Assembly: GCA_038203955.1 (NCBI GenBank)
Contig: JBBRDK010000003.1
Location: forward strand, 1-64,000
Direction: 5' to 3'
From: JALYUA01 sp038203955
GTDB lineage: Bacteria; Acidobacteriota; Thermoanaerobaculia; UBA5066; Gp7-AA6
DNA length: 64,000 bases
The translations under genes were made by a program, and so were the position numbers. Position 1 is the first letter of the stretch; every line of letters begins with the position of its first letter. Shown here in pieces: positions 50,020-58,076 of the stretch. The notes below the pieces were generated by a model, which saw nothing but the letters and a program-made list of their open reading frames with translations, was not told where the DNA came from and ran no database searches.

Positions 50020-50841
50020 ATGCGCACCGCCCTCTCTTCGTTGTCCCTTCTCGAGCCCCGGTCGCTGGAGGAAGCCCTCTCGATGCTGCGGGACGCGCCC
50101 GGGACCACCCCCCTCGCCGGAGGCACGGACCTCTACGTGGGTCTCAACTTCGGGACCGTCCGCGAGACGCGCTTTCTAGATCTCTCCCGGCTGCGCCCGC
50201 TGCGGGAGATCGCCCTGCAGGGGGACGTCCTCTCGATCGGCGCGCTCGCGACCTACACCGACATCGTGAGATCGGCCCTCGTGGCCGAACGCCTCCCGAT
50301 CCTGGCGTCGGCCGCCCGTGAGATCGGCGGCGTGCAGATTCAGAACCGCGGAACGCTCGGGGGAAACGTCGCGAACGCCTCTCCCGCCGGCGACACCCTT
50401 CCGGTTCTCGCGGCCGCGGACGCCGTCGTCGTACTCGAAAGCGCCGGCGCGAGCAGGCGAATTCCGTTCACCGGGTTCTACACGGGATATCGGAAATCCG
50501 TGCGCCGCTCAGACGAGCTGATCGTCGCGATCGAGATTCCTCCCGTCGAGGGGCGTCAGTGGTTCCGCAAGGTCGGCACACGGGCCGCCCAGGCGATCTC
50601 GAAAGTGGTGATGGCCGGCATTCGCTCTCCCCGCCCCCGGCTCGCCCTCGGGTCCGTCGCGCCGACCGTCCTCCGTCTGCCGCTCACCGAGGCGTCGCTC
50701 GCGGCGTCCGGGTCGATCCAGGAGGCCCGGCGCGTGCTCGCGAGCGAGATCCATCCCATCGACGACCTGCGCTCGACCGCTGCCTACCGGCACCGCGTCG
50801 CGGGAAATCTTCTCGCACAGTTCTGGAGGGAGACGGCGTGA
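50020..50841 (+). CDS. Xanthine dehydrogenase FAD-binding subunit
   Basis: A 273-residue CoxM/XdhB-type flavin subunit. It shows PLAGGTDLYVGLNFG near residue 30, LSRLRPLREI, AAREIGGVQIQNRGTLGGNVANASPAGD near 100 (the FAD-pyrophosphate site), and RKVGTRAAQAISKVV near 190. It has the family layout of an FAD_binding_5 domain and a C-terminal CO_deh_flav domain. Its stop overlaps the GTG of the next gene (GTGA). It completes the three-subunit enzyme in the order Mo, FeS, FAD. Confidence 0.93.
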   Translation: MRTALSSLSLLEPRSLEEALSMLRDAPGTTPLAGGTDLYVGLNFGTVRETRFLDLSRLRPLREIALQGDVLSIGALATYTDIVRSALVAERLPILASAAREIGGVQIQNRGTLGGNVANASPAGDTLPVLAAADAVVVLESAGASRRIPFTGFYTGYRKSVRRSDELIVAIEIPPVEGRQWFRKVGTRAAQAISKVVMAGIRSPRPRLALGSVAPTVLRLPLTEASLAASGSIQEARRVLASEIHPIDDLRSTAAYRHRVAGNLLAQFWRETA

Positions 50842-52286
50842 GCGCGCCGACGACTCTTCCCGCCGGCCTGACCGAGGCGCTCGGCGAGCGACTGCGCAAG
50901 GCGAACTCCGCGATCGCGGGGCGGTATCCGGGCGAGACGACGCGGCGCCAGCCGGTTCACACGTTCTACGGGGGCGCGCACCTGTTCCGCTCCGACACGG
51001 TCCCGAAGCTCGGCGCGTCGGCGCTACGCGCCCTCCAGGAGTACGCGCCCTCGTCCGACCTCTTGAAGAGCGTCCTCGACCTTCCGGAGCCGCTGGCTCC
51101 CCTCATCTCGCGGAGGATCGTCGACCGGCTGCGGACCGAGCCGGTCGAGGACTACCGGATCGACTTCGAGGATGGCTACGGCAACAGGCCCGACGCCGAG
51201 GAAGACGGCCACGCGGTCTCGGCGGCCCGCGAGGTCGTGACGGGCATGGCTGCCCGGACGCTGTCGTCCTCGATCGGCATCCGCATCAAGCCGTTTACCG
51301 AGGAGCTGCGGGCGAGATCCTTCCGGACACTCGACCTCTTCGTCACTCAGATGGTGCGCGACGCCGGCAGGCTCCCGGACAGCTTCGTGGTGACACTCCC
51401 CAAGGTCACGGCCCCCGAGCAGGTCGCGGCGCTCGCGGAGCTCTTCGACGCGCTGGAGCGGGGACTCTCCCTGCCGGCCGGGGTATTGGTTCTCGAGATC
51501 ATGGTCGAGACGCCGCAGTCGATCGTCGGGCCCGCGGGAGAGATCTCGATCGGAGGCCTGGTCTCCGCGGCGGGCGGCCGCTGCCTCGCGGCGCATTTCG
51601 GGACCTACGACTACACGGCGTCCCTGAACATCACGGCGGCCCATCAGCACATGCTTCACCCGGCGTGCGATTTTGCGCGGCACGCCATGCAGGCGGCGCT
51701 GGCGGGCACCGGCGTCTGGATCTCGGACGGGGCGACGAACGTCCTTCCCGTCCCGCCCCACCGCGGGGAGGACCGGACGTTGACCGGGCGGGAGATCGCC
51801 CGGAACCGCGCCGCGGTCCACGCTGCGTGGAAGCTCCACTACGACCACGTGCGGCACTCTCTCGCGAACGCCTTCTACCAGGGGTGGGACCTGCACCCCG
51901 CGCAGCTGCCCACCCGATACGCGGCGCTGTATTCGTTTTTCCTCGAAGGGCTCGACGCGGCGTCCGCGCGTCTCAAGAACTTCGTCGAAAAGGCGGGTCA
52001 GGCGACTCTCGTCGGGGACGTTTTCGACGACGCCGCGACCGGACAGGGCCTTCTGAGCTACTTCCTGCGCGCATCGGCATGCGGCGCGATCACCGAAGAG
52101 GAAGCCGTCGAGAAGAGCGGACTGACCCTCGAGGAGCTGCGCAGCCGATCGTTCGCGAAGATCCTGGCCGGGCGCAAGGCGGCAGGCGGACGGGACCGGG
52201 AAACGGGAAACGGGAGCCGAGCGACCAAAGGGAGCGAGACGGCCGCGGTACTCCGCGGTCAACTCGATCGGGAATCGAAGGACTAG
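50838..52286 (+). CDS. DUF6986-like (HpcH/HpaI aldolase-related) protein of the purine cluster
   Basis: A 482-residue protein from GTG 50838, which overlaps the XDH stop. It has an aldolase/citrate-lyase-like TIM barrel: DYRIDFEDGYGNRPDAEED near residue 113, VVTLPKVTAPEQV near 188, LEIMVETPQSIVGP near 218, and LAAHFGTYDYTASLNI near 252 with the metal-site DY. This is the DUF6986 type, found near allantoin genes in other bacteria (known context, not a tested function). It may act on ureidoglycolate or glyoxylate. The last ~30 residues come from a dispersed element copy (52194-52281) and are probably an extension, with the true C-terminus near GRKAAGG. Confidence 0.75.
   Translation: MSAPTTLPAGLTEALGERLRKANSAIAGRYPGETTRRQPVHTFYGGAHLFRSDTVPKLGASALRALQEYAPSSDLLKSVLDLPEPLAPLISRRIVDRLRTEPVEDYRIDFEDGYGNRPDAEEDGHAVSAAREVVTGMAARTLSSSIGIRIKPFTEELRARSFRTLDLFVTQMVRDAGRLPDSFVVTLPKVTAPEQVAALAELFDALERGLSLPAGVLVLEIMVETPQSIVGPAGEISIGGLVSAAGGRCLAAHFGTYDYTASLNITAAHQHMLHPACDFARHAMQAALAGTGVWISDGATNVLPVPPHRGEDRTLTGREIARNRAAVHAAWKLHYDHVRHSLANAFYQGWDLHPAQLPTRYAALYSFFLEGLDAASARLKNFVEKAGQATLVGDVFDDAATGQGLLSYFLRASACGAITEEEAVEKSGLTLEELRSRSFAKILAGRKAAGGRDRETGNGSRATKGSETAAVLRGQLDRESKD
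52194..52281 (+). repeat. Dispersed element, copy D, read in frame
   Basis: GGGAAACGGGAGCCGAGCGA, CCAAAGG, core CCGCGGTACTCCGCGG and TCAACTCGATCGGGAATCG. Here the element lies inside the DUF6986 reading frame and encodes SETAAVLRGQLDRES. The same peptide would be encoded by the other copies. GGGAAAC heptamers border its left end. Confidence 0.9.
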
Positions 52287-52298
52287 GCCAGCGTCCTT

Positions 52299-52324
52299 CG
52301 CCGTACGCCGTTCGCCGTACGCCC
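52299..52324. repeat. Heptamer array (CGCCGTA)
   Basis: CGCCGTA, CGCCGTT, CGCCGTA and CGCCC between the convergent DUF6986 and uricase genes. Confidence 0.85.
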
Positions 52325-52346
52325 GCGCGCAGCGCGCGCCCAGCCC

Positions 52347-53186
52347 CTAACGCCCCCTTCTCATCGTCGCCTCGATGAGGCCGTAGGGCTCCTCCGTTGC
52401 CACGAAGACCTCGCCGGGGTTGTCGAGCCCGAACGGCGACAGGTCGACCAGCAGATGGTGTCTGTTCGGCATCGAAAGCCGGATCTTCGTGACCTCCGAG
52501 TGCGCATCGAGCACGGACTCCCCCATCGCGTGGAGCGTGTGTTGCACCGATGCGCTCACGTGATCCGCGAAGGTCTCGAGCAGGGTCGAGCGGATCGCGC
52601 GCGCGAGCGGCTCCCACGAGATCTCCCCCGGCCCGTAGGACCAGAGCGCCCGGACCGCCGTGGCGAGGATCCGGTCTTCCGTCTCGCGAAGCGTCGTAAA
52701 GGCGTCTCGCAGGAATCCGGAAAATCCGGAGCTCGCGGATTTCAAGAGCGTCAGCTCTTCGAGGCCGGCGTGAACGGAGGCGTCCGACCGGGTCCGTTCG
52801 ACGCGGACGACCCGGCGCTCGGCCCCGGAGAGGGCAAACGCGCTCGGATGCTCGCCGCTGCCCGACGGAAGCCGGCTCCAGGGACGCTCGGAGATCGAGA
52901 CGCGCGCCGCGGAGGCGGCGGCGCTCGCCCCGAGAAAATGCTCGGCGAGCGCGAGCGCGAACGTTTCGATCGCGCCGATGCCCCGCGTGCGTGCCAGCGC
53001 GTAGACGGTGTTCTTCATCGTGTCGGTCGGTAAGACGTCCGAGTTGTCGCCTTCGACGTGAGCGGCTTCGAAGTCGCCTTCGAGCGCGATCGCGACCGTC
53101 AGGTCCCGGATCTCGTGACGGTCCCCCCGGCGCCTGCGGTGCACCAGCCGGATCCCGGACTTCCCGTAGGAGTTTTCAGCGAGCAT
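52347..53186 (-). CDS. Urate oxidase (uricase)
   Basis: A 279-residue T-fold enzyme oxidising urate to 5-hydroxyisourate. ATG 53186. It shows YGKSGIRLVHRR near residue 7, SDVLPTDTMKNTVYALAR near 48 (active-site Thr in TDTMKN), RPWSRLPSG and VERTRSDASVHAGLEEL near 125, then SVQHTLHAMGESVL near 215, and NRHHLLVDLSPFGLDNPGEV near 240. The two T-fold halves are present and length is normal. No targeting tail is seen. It is 47 nt after the 5-hydroxyisourate hydrolase with a heptamer array between. Confidence 0.93.
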   Translation of the reverse strand: MLAENSYGKSGIRLVHRRRRGDRHEIRDLTVAIALEGDFEAAHVEGDNSDVLPTDTMKNTVYALARTRGIGAIETFALALAEHFLGASAAASAARVSISERPWSRLPSGSGEHPSAFALSGAERRVVRVERTRSDASVHAGLEELTLLKSASSGFSGFLRDAFTTLRETEDRILATAVRALWSYGPGEISWEPLARAIRSTLLETFADHVSASVQHTLHAMGESVLDAHSEVTKIRLSMPNRHHLLVDLSPFGLDNPGEVFVATEEPYGLIEATMRRGR

Positions 53187-53198
53187 GGTCAGAAGGAC

Positions 53199-53226
53199 TG
53201 AAAACTGAAAACTGAAAACTGAAAAC
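53199..53226. repeat. Heptamer array (TGAAAAC x4)
   Basis: Four perfect TGAAAAC units followed by TGACACT, between the uricase and hydroxyisourate hydrolase genes. Confidence 0.95.
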
Positions 53227-53232
53227 TGACAC

Positions 53233-53568
53233 TCAGCTTCCCCGGTACGTCGAGTATCCGAAAGGCGACAGCAGCAGGGGAACGTGGTGGCGCGAGCCCG
53301 CATCGGCGATCTCGAAGACCACCTGCACCTCCGGATAGAAGCCGGCCGCGCCCACGCTCGTGAAATAGGCGAGCGTGTCGAACGTCAGCCGGTACGTTCC
53401 CGGGCCAGGCACCGTCTCCAGAAGCCTCGCGCGCCCGTCGGAGTCGGAAACCCCCTTCGACACCGGCGTCCACGCGGAGCCGCCGGAGCGGACCTCGAGA
53501 AGCAGGGGGACTCCCGCCGCCGGCCGTCCGCGCGCCGTGTCGAGAACGTGCGTCGTGATCGCGCTCAT
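53233..53568 (-). CDS. uraH: 5-hydroxyisourate hydrolase (transthyretin-related)
   Basis: A 111-residue transthyretin-like enzyme hydrolysing 5-hydroxyisourate to OHCU. It shows TTHVLDTARGRPAAGVP at the start (active-site His7), the conserved Arg region in GPGTYRLTFDT near residue 60 and the C-terminal diagnostic tetrapeptide YRGS, which separates the enzyme from true transthyretins. The length is typical. Its ATG overlaps the OHCU decarboxylase stop (ATGA). Confidence 0.95.
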   Translation of the reverse strand: MSAITTHVLDTARGRPAAGVPLLLEVRSGGSAWTPVSKGVSDSDGRARLLETVPGPGTYRLTFDTLAYFTSVGAAGFYPEVQVVFEIADAGSRHHVPLLLSPFGYSTYRGS

Positions 53569-54059
53569 CGCGCCGCGGCCAGCCTCTCGAGCCGGAGGCG
53601 CGTGATCCGGCGCTGTTCCTCCGCGGCGATCGTCAGTTCCGTCGCGGCGTCATTTTCCAATCGCTCCCGGCAGAGGTCCAGCATCTGCCGAGCGGTCTTC
53701 CCGGCCGCGCACACGATGAAGATGCGCCCGAAGCGTGCTTCGTACTCGCGATTCGCCTCGGCCAGCAACCGCGCGTCCTCATCGCCGGCCGAGAGCGCAG
53801 CCGCCTGCTCGTCTGCCGCGAGTCCCGAGGCGGCTCGGTCGCCGATGCGCGGATGGGCATCGAGCGCCTGGAGCCGCTGCGAGTCCGGGAGAGAGCGCCA
53901 CGTCGCGTCCGCGGCCTCGAAGAGCCGGTCGAGCGAGCGGAACGGGCGCGCGGCGGCCATTCGCCGAGCCCACTCCGGCGAGCCGCAGCATCCGAGCAAT
54001 TCCCTCTCCGCCGCGTCGGGTGGCAAGGCGTCCAGGAGGCCGATTCCGGCGGCCGTCAA
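53565..54059 (-). CDS. OHCU decarboxylase (uric acid degradation)
   Basis: A 164-residue enzyme that decarboxylates 2-oxo-4-hydroxy-4-carboxy-5-ureidoimidazoline to S-allantoin. It shows LLGCCGSPEWARRM near residue 23, RLQALDAHPRIGDR with catalytic His near 69, and ANREYEARFGRIFIVCAAGKTARQML near 103 with the family Phe-Ile-Val strand. The start is TTG 54059, overlapping the allantoicase stop as TTGA; longer upstream starts would run through allantoicase and are rejected. The size is right for the family. Confidence 0.93.
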   Translation of the reverse strand: MTAAGIGLLDALPPDAAERELLGCCGSPEWARRMAAARPFRSLDRLFEAADATWRSLPDSQRLQALDAHPRIGDRAASGLAADEQAAALSAGDEDARLLAEANREYEARFGRIFIVCAAGKTARQMLDLCRERLENDAATELTIAAEEQRRITRLRLERLAAAR

Positions 54060-55102
54060 ACGATTCCGCCGGGCGCCGGAGAACCTGCCGACACCGGAGC
54101 CGGGGCCCACAGCCGGAGACGGCTCACGCCCCCGTCCGGATAGATGTTGAAGCGCGCATGCGTAGCTTCTCCGGCGGGGGCGAGCTCGCGCTCGAAGCGG
54201 TGAAGGGTGTGCGGGAAGAGCTTCGTCTCCGGCAGAATCTGGTCCCACTCGCGGGAGGACTCCTGAAGCTCCGAAACGCCGGCCCCCGGCGAACGGCAGA
54301 CCTCGACGGAGCAGCTGCCGGGCGCGTTTCCCTTGAAGTGCACAGTGTCGACGTCGATCCGCCGCACCATTCCGGATCGCCCGAGCCGCACGATCGCCCA
54401 GTCGTGGCCGATGCCCCGGCGCCGCCGCGTCTCCCAGCCGTCTCCCATGTCGCGGCCGCGACCCGGCATGATCAGGTTCTGCCGCGTCCCGAAAAACTCG
54501 TCGCTCGCGGCGAGAACCAGGCCTCCGTTTTCGACGGCCGCGAGATCGACCTCGCCTCCGGCGCGCGCGACCCGGTCCCAGTCGGGGGCGACCTCGCCGT
54601 GCACCCGCAGCCGCGCGACCCCGCCGTCGGGAAAGATGTTCAGCCGCACGTGGGTGAACGGACGGGGGGCGGCGGCGGAAAAGACGTTCTGCGAGTCGGG
54701 CCGCACGGGCGACTTCGGCACCAGCTCGGTCCAGGAAATCTTCTCGGCTTCCCAGGGCTCCGGAGAGAGATCCGCGGTCTCACACGCTTCGATCGAGCAC
54801 GCCTCCGGCGCGTTGCCCTTGAAGTGGGTGGTGTCGATGACGAACCCGTGCAGGATCCCCGGAAAGCCCAGCCGGACCACGCACCAGTCGTGGCCCAGGC
54901 TCCGCCGGCGACGGGTCTCCCATCCATCCATCCACTTGCCGCGGTCGTTGTACTCCCCTTCGCGAAAAACCGGCTTGCCGGGCTTCAGGAGGTTTTCGCG
55001 GGGCGCGAAGAACTCGTCGTTCGCGGCGATGGCCGAGCCGCCCAGCCGTTCGGAGGCGAGGTCGATCAGGTCCATGAAGTCCGGCACGGCGCTCCCTTCC
55101 AC
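54056..55102 (-). CDS. alc: Allantoicase
   Basis: A 348-residue enzyme hydrolysing allantoate to ureidoglycolate and urea. It has two jelly-roll repeats with matching motifs: LIDLASERLGG, NDEFFAPRENLLKPG near residue 33, GWETRRRRSLGHDWCVVRLG near 62, IDTTHFKGNAPEACSIE near 90, and again SDEFFGTRQNLIMPG, GWETRRRRGIGHDWAIVRLG and VDTVHFKGNAPGSCSVE near 260. The start is GTG 55102, 7 nt after the allantoinase stop; the open frame upstream is inside allantoinase. Its stop overlaps the OHCU decarboxylase TTG. Confidence 0.94.
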   Translation of the reverse strand: MEGSAVPDFMDLIDLASERLGGSAIAANDEFFAPRENLLKPGKPVFREGEYNDRGKWMDGWETRRRRSLGHDWCVVRLGFPGILHGFVIDTTHFKGNAPEACSIEACETADLSPEPWEAEKISWTELVPKSPVRPDSQNVFSAAAPRPFTHVRLNIFPDGGVARLRVHGEVAPDWDRVARAGGEVDLAAVENGGLVLAASDEFFGTRQNLIMPGRGRDMGDGWETRRRRGIGHDWAIVRLGRSGMVRRIDVDTVHFKGNAPGSCSVEVCRSPGAGVSELQESSREWDQILPETKLFPHTLHRFERELAPAGEATHARFNIYPDGGVSRLRLWAPAPVSAGSPAPGGIV

Positions 55103-55109
55103 CAAGTCC

Positions 55110-56453
55110 TCAACCCGACAAGAGGAGCTCGCCGCGCCCGGCGCGGACGAGACGGCCGCCGTCGAAGATCTTCTCACCTCTGAGATAAGTGGTCTTGACG
55201 CGACCTCGCAGCTCGCGTCCGGCGTACGGAGTCTGCGGATGCCGCTGGTGGAGACGCGAGGCATCGACGACCCGCACCGACGCGGGGTCGAAAACGACGA
55301 GATCCGCCTCGCGCCCCGCGGCGATGGCTCCCTTGTCGTGCAGAAGCCCGGCGAATCGAGCCGGCGCCGCGCTCATCCAGTCGACGACACGTTCCGGAGC
55401 GACCCGCCGCTCCTCGGCGCCCGTCCAGACGGCGGCGAGGGTGAGCTCGAGAGACGCGATCCCTCCCCAGGCCGAGCCGAAGTCGCCCTCGGCCAGCCGC
55501 TTGTCCTCGGGAGGGCAGGGAGAGTGATCCGAGACGACCATGTCGATGACGCCGTCCGCGAGTCCTTTCCAGAGGCGCTCGCGGTTCTCGCGCCCGCGGA
55601 TCGGAGGCGCGCACTTGAAGAGCGTGGCCCCGTCCGGGATCTCCTCCGCGGCGAACGTCAGGTAGTGGGGGCACGTTTCGACGGTGACCGGGAGGCCCTC
55701 CGCGCGTGCGGCCGCGAGGGGTGCGAGCGCGTCGGCGGCCGAGAGGTGCAGGACGTGAACCGCGACGCCGGTTCCGCGCGACAGGCGGATCACCGCCTCG
55801 ACGGCCGCCACTTCGGCGGCGGCGGGACGCGAGGCGAGATAGGTCGAGTAGGAGCTCGGCGGCCCCGCGAGCCTTCCGAGAAGCGCGGCGGATTCGGCGT
55901 GGACGAGCAGAGGGGCGCCGCTCGCCGCCAGCTCGCGCGCGGCGGCGAGGAGATCTTCCTCCGAAATGTGACCGAACTCCGGCGCGCCCGACGGCGCGAG
56001 GAAGCACTTGAATCCGAAGGCTCCCGCGGCCCGCAGGCCCGCGAGCGCGGGAGCGTTGCCCGGGACGAGCCCGCCCCAGAATCCGACGTCGACCGAGCAC
56101 CGCGCCGCGGCGGCATCGATCTTCGCGAACCATCCCTCGCGCGTCGTGGTCGGCGGGATCGAGTTCAATGGCATGTCGATCACGGTGGTGATCCCGCCCG
56201 CGGCGGCGGCGGCCGTCGCCGTCTCGAACCCTTCCCAGTGGGTCCGTCCGGGCTCGTTGACGTGGACGTGGGTGTCGACGAGGCCCGGGAGGACTATCGC
56301 GTCGCCGGCGTCCTCGACGGTGATCCCGGCGTCGGGGCCGTCGTACGGATCGACCGACACGATGCGGCCGCCCGCAACGCGGACTCCCGCCGGCCGGAGG
56401 CCTTCCGGGGTCGCCACGCGTCGGCTTCGGAGCACGAAATCCGTGCGGATCAT
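55110..56453 (-). CDS. allB: Allantoinase
   Basis: A 447-residue cyclic amidohydrolase opening allantoin to allantoate. It shows LPGLVDTHVHVNEPGRTHWE near residue 56 (metal His pair), GGITTVIDMPLNSIPPTTT near 87, FGFKCFLAPSG near 145 with the carbamylated Lys, HVLHLSAADAL near 236 and VVSDHSPCPPEDK near 310 with the catalytic Asp, then KGAIAAGREADLVVFDP near 388. This is the AllB form, with typical spacing. It begins the minus-strand allantoin operon (allB, alc, OHCU decarboxylase, uraH, uricase). Confidence 0.95.
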   Translation of the reverse strand: MIRTDFVLRSRRVATPEGLRPAGVRVAGGRIVSVDPYDGPDAGITVEDAGDAIVLPGLVDTHVHVNEPGRTHWEGFETATAAAAAGGITTVIDMPLNSIPPTTTREGWFAKIDAAAARCSVDVGFWGGLVPGNAPALAGLRAAGAFGFKCFLAPSGAPEFGHISEEDLLAAARELAASGAPLLVHAESAALLGRLAGPPSSYSTYLASRPAAAEVAAVEAVIRLSRGTGVAVHVLHLSAADALAPLAAARAEGLPVTVETCPHYLTFAAEEIPDGATLFKCAPPIRGRENRERLWKGLADGVIDMVVSDHSPCPPEDKRLAEGDFGSAWGGIASLELTLAAVWTGAEERRVAPERVVDWMSAAPARFAGLLHDKGAIAAGREADLVVFDPASVRVVDASRLHQRHPQTPYAGRELRGRVKTTYLRGEKIFDGGRLVRAGRGELLLSG

Positions 56454-56479
56454 CGGATCAGCCTTCCATCATAAGGGCC

Positions 56480-56485
56480 TAGAAT
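56480..56485 (+). promoter_or_regulatory. Possible -10 box TAGAAT for the NCS1 transporter
   Basis: TAGAAT lies 9 nt before the transporter GTG, in the divergent gap with allantoinase. A transcript from it would be nearly leaderless. Confidence 0.3.
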
Positions 56486-56493
56486 GGCCGCGC

Positions 56494-58065
56494 GTGGCGA
56501 CGTCCGTTTACGGGAACGAGAAGCGGCACGGAGACGGCCGCGTGGAGCTGATCGATCAGACGCGGATCGCCGCCTCTCCCCTCACCAACAAGGACCTTCT
56601 CCCCGTCCCGATCTCCCGGCGAACCTGGACCACGTACAACTATGCGGCGCTCTGGATCAGCATGGCGCACTGTATTCCGACCTACTACATGGCCTCCGGA
56701 TTGATGGCCGCGGGCATGAACTGGTGGCAGGCGCTCATCACGATCCTCCTCGGCAACGTCATCGTCCTCGTGCCGATCCTCTTGAACTCGCATCCCGGGA
56801 CGCGTTACGGAATCCCGTTCCCCGTTTTTGCGCGCGCGGCGTACGGGACGCTCGGGTCGAACCTCCCGGCGATCATGCGCGCGCTGGTGGCGTGCGGCTG
56901 GTTCGGCATTCAGTGCTGGATCGGCGGCGAGGCATTGAACACCCTCTTCCAGGCGATCGACCCGAAATGGACGGCCCGTTTCGGAAGCGGATTCTCGGGA
57001 CACTCCGGGGCGGAGTGGATCTCCTTCCTCCTGTTCTGGGCGCTGAACATCGTCATCGTCTACCGCGGGATGGATCTGCTTCGGAAAGTCGAGAACTGGG
57101 CGGCGCCGTTCGTGCTCGTGATGACCGCCGCTCTTCTCGTCTGGGCGATCCGGCGCGCGCACGGCCTCGGCCCGCTGCTGGCGCAGCCGGGATCTCTGCG
57201 AACGTTCCGGGAGTTCTTCCCGGTGTTCGTGCCGTCGTTGACGGCGATGATCGGCTTCTGGGCAACGCTGTCTCTGAACATGCCCGACTTCACGCGCTTC
57301 GGCCGCAGTCAACGCGACCAGATGATCGGACAGGTCGTGGCTCTTCCGACGACCATGTCTCTCTTCGCGGCGATGGGGGTCCTGATCACGAGCGCGACGG
57401 CGATCATCTACGGAAAGGCCATCTGGGATCCGGTCGTCCTCGTCGGAAAGTTTTCCCAGCCGTTCATCGTCGCCGTGTCGATGTTCACGGTCGTGGTCGC
57501 CACGCTCGCGGTGAACATCGCGGCCAACGTCGTGTCGCCGGCGAACGACTTCGCGAACGCCTTCCCGCGGCTGATCCGCTTCAAGACGGGAGGCCTCATC
57601 ACGGGAATCATCGGAATCGTGATGCAGCCGTGGAGGCTCCTCGCGGATCCCTCAGGCTACATCTTCACGTGGCTTCTCGGATATTCCGGAGGCCTCGGAT
57701 CGATCGCCGGCGTCCTGATCGCGGACTACTGGATCGTCCGGCGGACCCGGCTGCGCCTGGAGGACCTCTACCTGCCTCGCGGCGTGTATCGCTACGCGGG
57801 AGGGTGGAACTGGAAGGCCGTCGTCTCGACGCTCACCGGATGCGCGCTGGCCTGGGGGGGCCTTCTCTGGCCCGCGTTGAAGCCGCTTTACGCTTACGGC
57901 TGGTTCGTCGGGTTTTTCGCGTCCGGCCTGCTCTACTGGGCGCTCTCCGGGCGCGAGGTGGAAGGCAGGAGGCGGAAGGCGGGCCGCGACCGAAAACGGA
58001 AACGCGCGTCAGAGATCGCCGGGGACGAACCGATTCGCGCTCAACGCTCAACGCTCAACGCTTGA
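56494..58065 (+). CDS. NCS1-family nucleobase/allantoin:cation symporter
   Basis: A 523-residue membrane protein with about 12 TM helices from GTG 56494. NCS1 signatures are NKDLLPVPISRRTWTTYNYA near residue 31, YGIPFPVFARAAYGTLGSNLP near 105 and ACGWFGIQCWIGG near 131 with the conserved WFGIQ. SLNMPDFTRFGRSQRDQ is near 261 and NVVSPANDFANAFPRLI near 345. The family imports allantoin, uracil, hydantoin or thiamine precursors with Na+ or H+. Its place beside allantoinase points to allantoin or a nucleobase. The last ~10 residues come from a heptamer array, and the 3' end overlaps the convergent DUF5329 gene by 11 nt. Confidence 0.93.
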   Translation: MATSVYGNEKRHGDGRVELIDQTRIAASPLTNKDLLPVPISRRTWTTYNYAALWISMAHCIPTYYMASGLMAAGMNWWQALITILLGNVIVLVPILLNSHPGTRYGIPFPVFARAAYGTLGSNLPAIMRALVACGWFGIQCWIGGEALNTLFQAIDPKWTARFGSGFSGHSGAEWISFLLFWALNIVIVYRGMDLLRKVENWAAPFVLVMTAALLVWAIRRAHGLGPLLAQPGSLRTFREFFPVFVPSLTAMIGFWATLSLNMPDFTRFGRSQRDQMIGQVVALPTTMSLFAAMGVLITSATAIIYGKAIWDPVVLVGKFSQPFIVAVSMFTVVVATLAVNIAANVVSPANDFANAFPRLIRFKTGGLITGIIGIVMQPWRLLADPSGYIFTWLLGYSGGLGSIAGVLIADYWIVRRTRLRLEDLYLPRGVYRYAGGWNWKAVVSTLTGCALAWGGLLWPALKPLYAYGWFVGFFASGLLYWALSGREVEGRRRKAGRDRKRKRASEIAGDEPIRAQRSTLNA

Positions 58066-58076
58066 CGCCCGACGCT
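58039..58076. repeat. Heptamer array (CTCAACG/CTTGACG)
   Basis: CTCAACG three times, CTTGACG and CCCGACG, reading through the transporter stop and the end of the convergent DUF5329 gene. It encodes the last residues of the transporter (RSTLNA). Confidence 0.85.
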
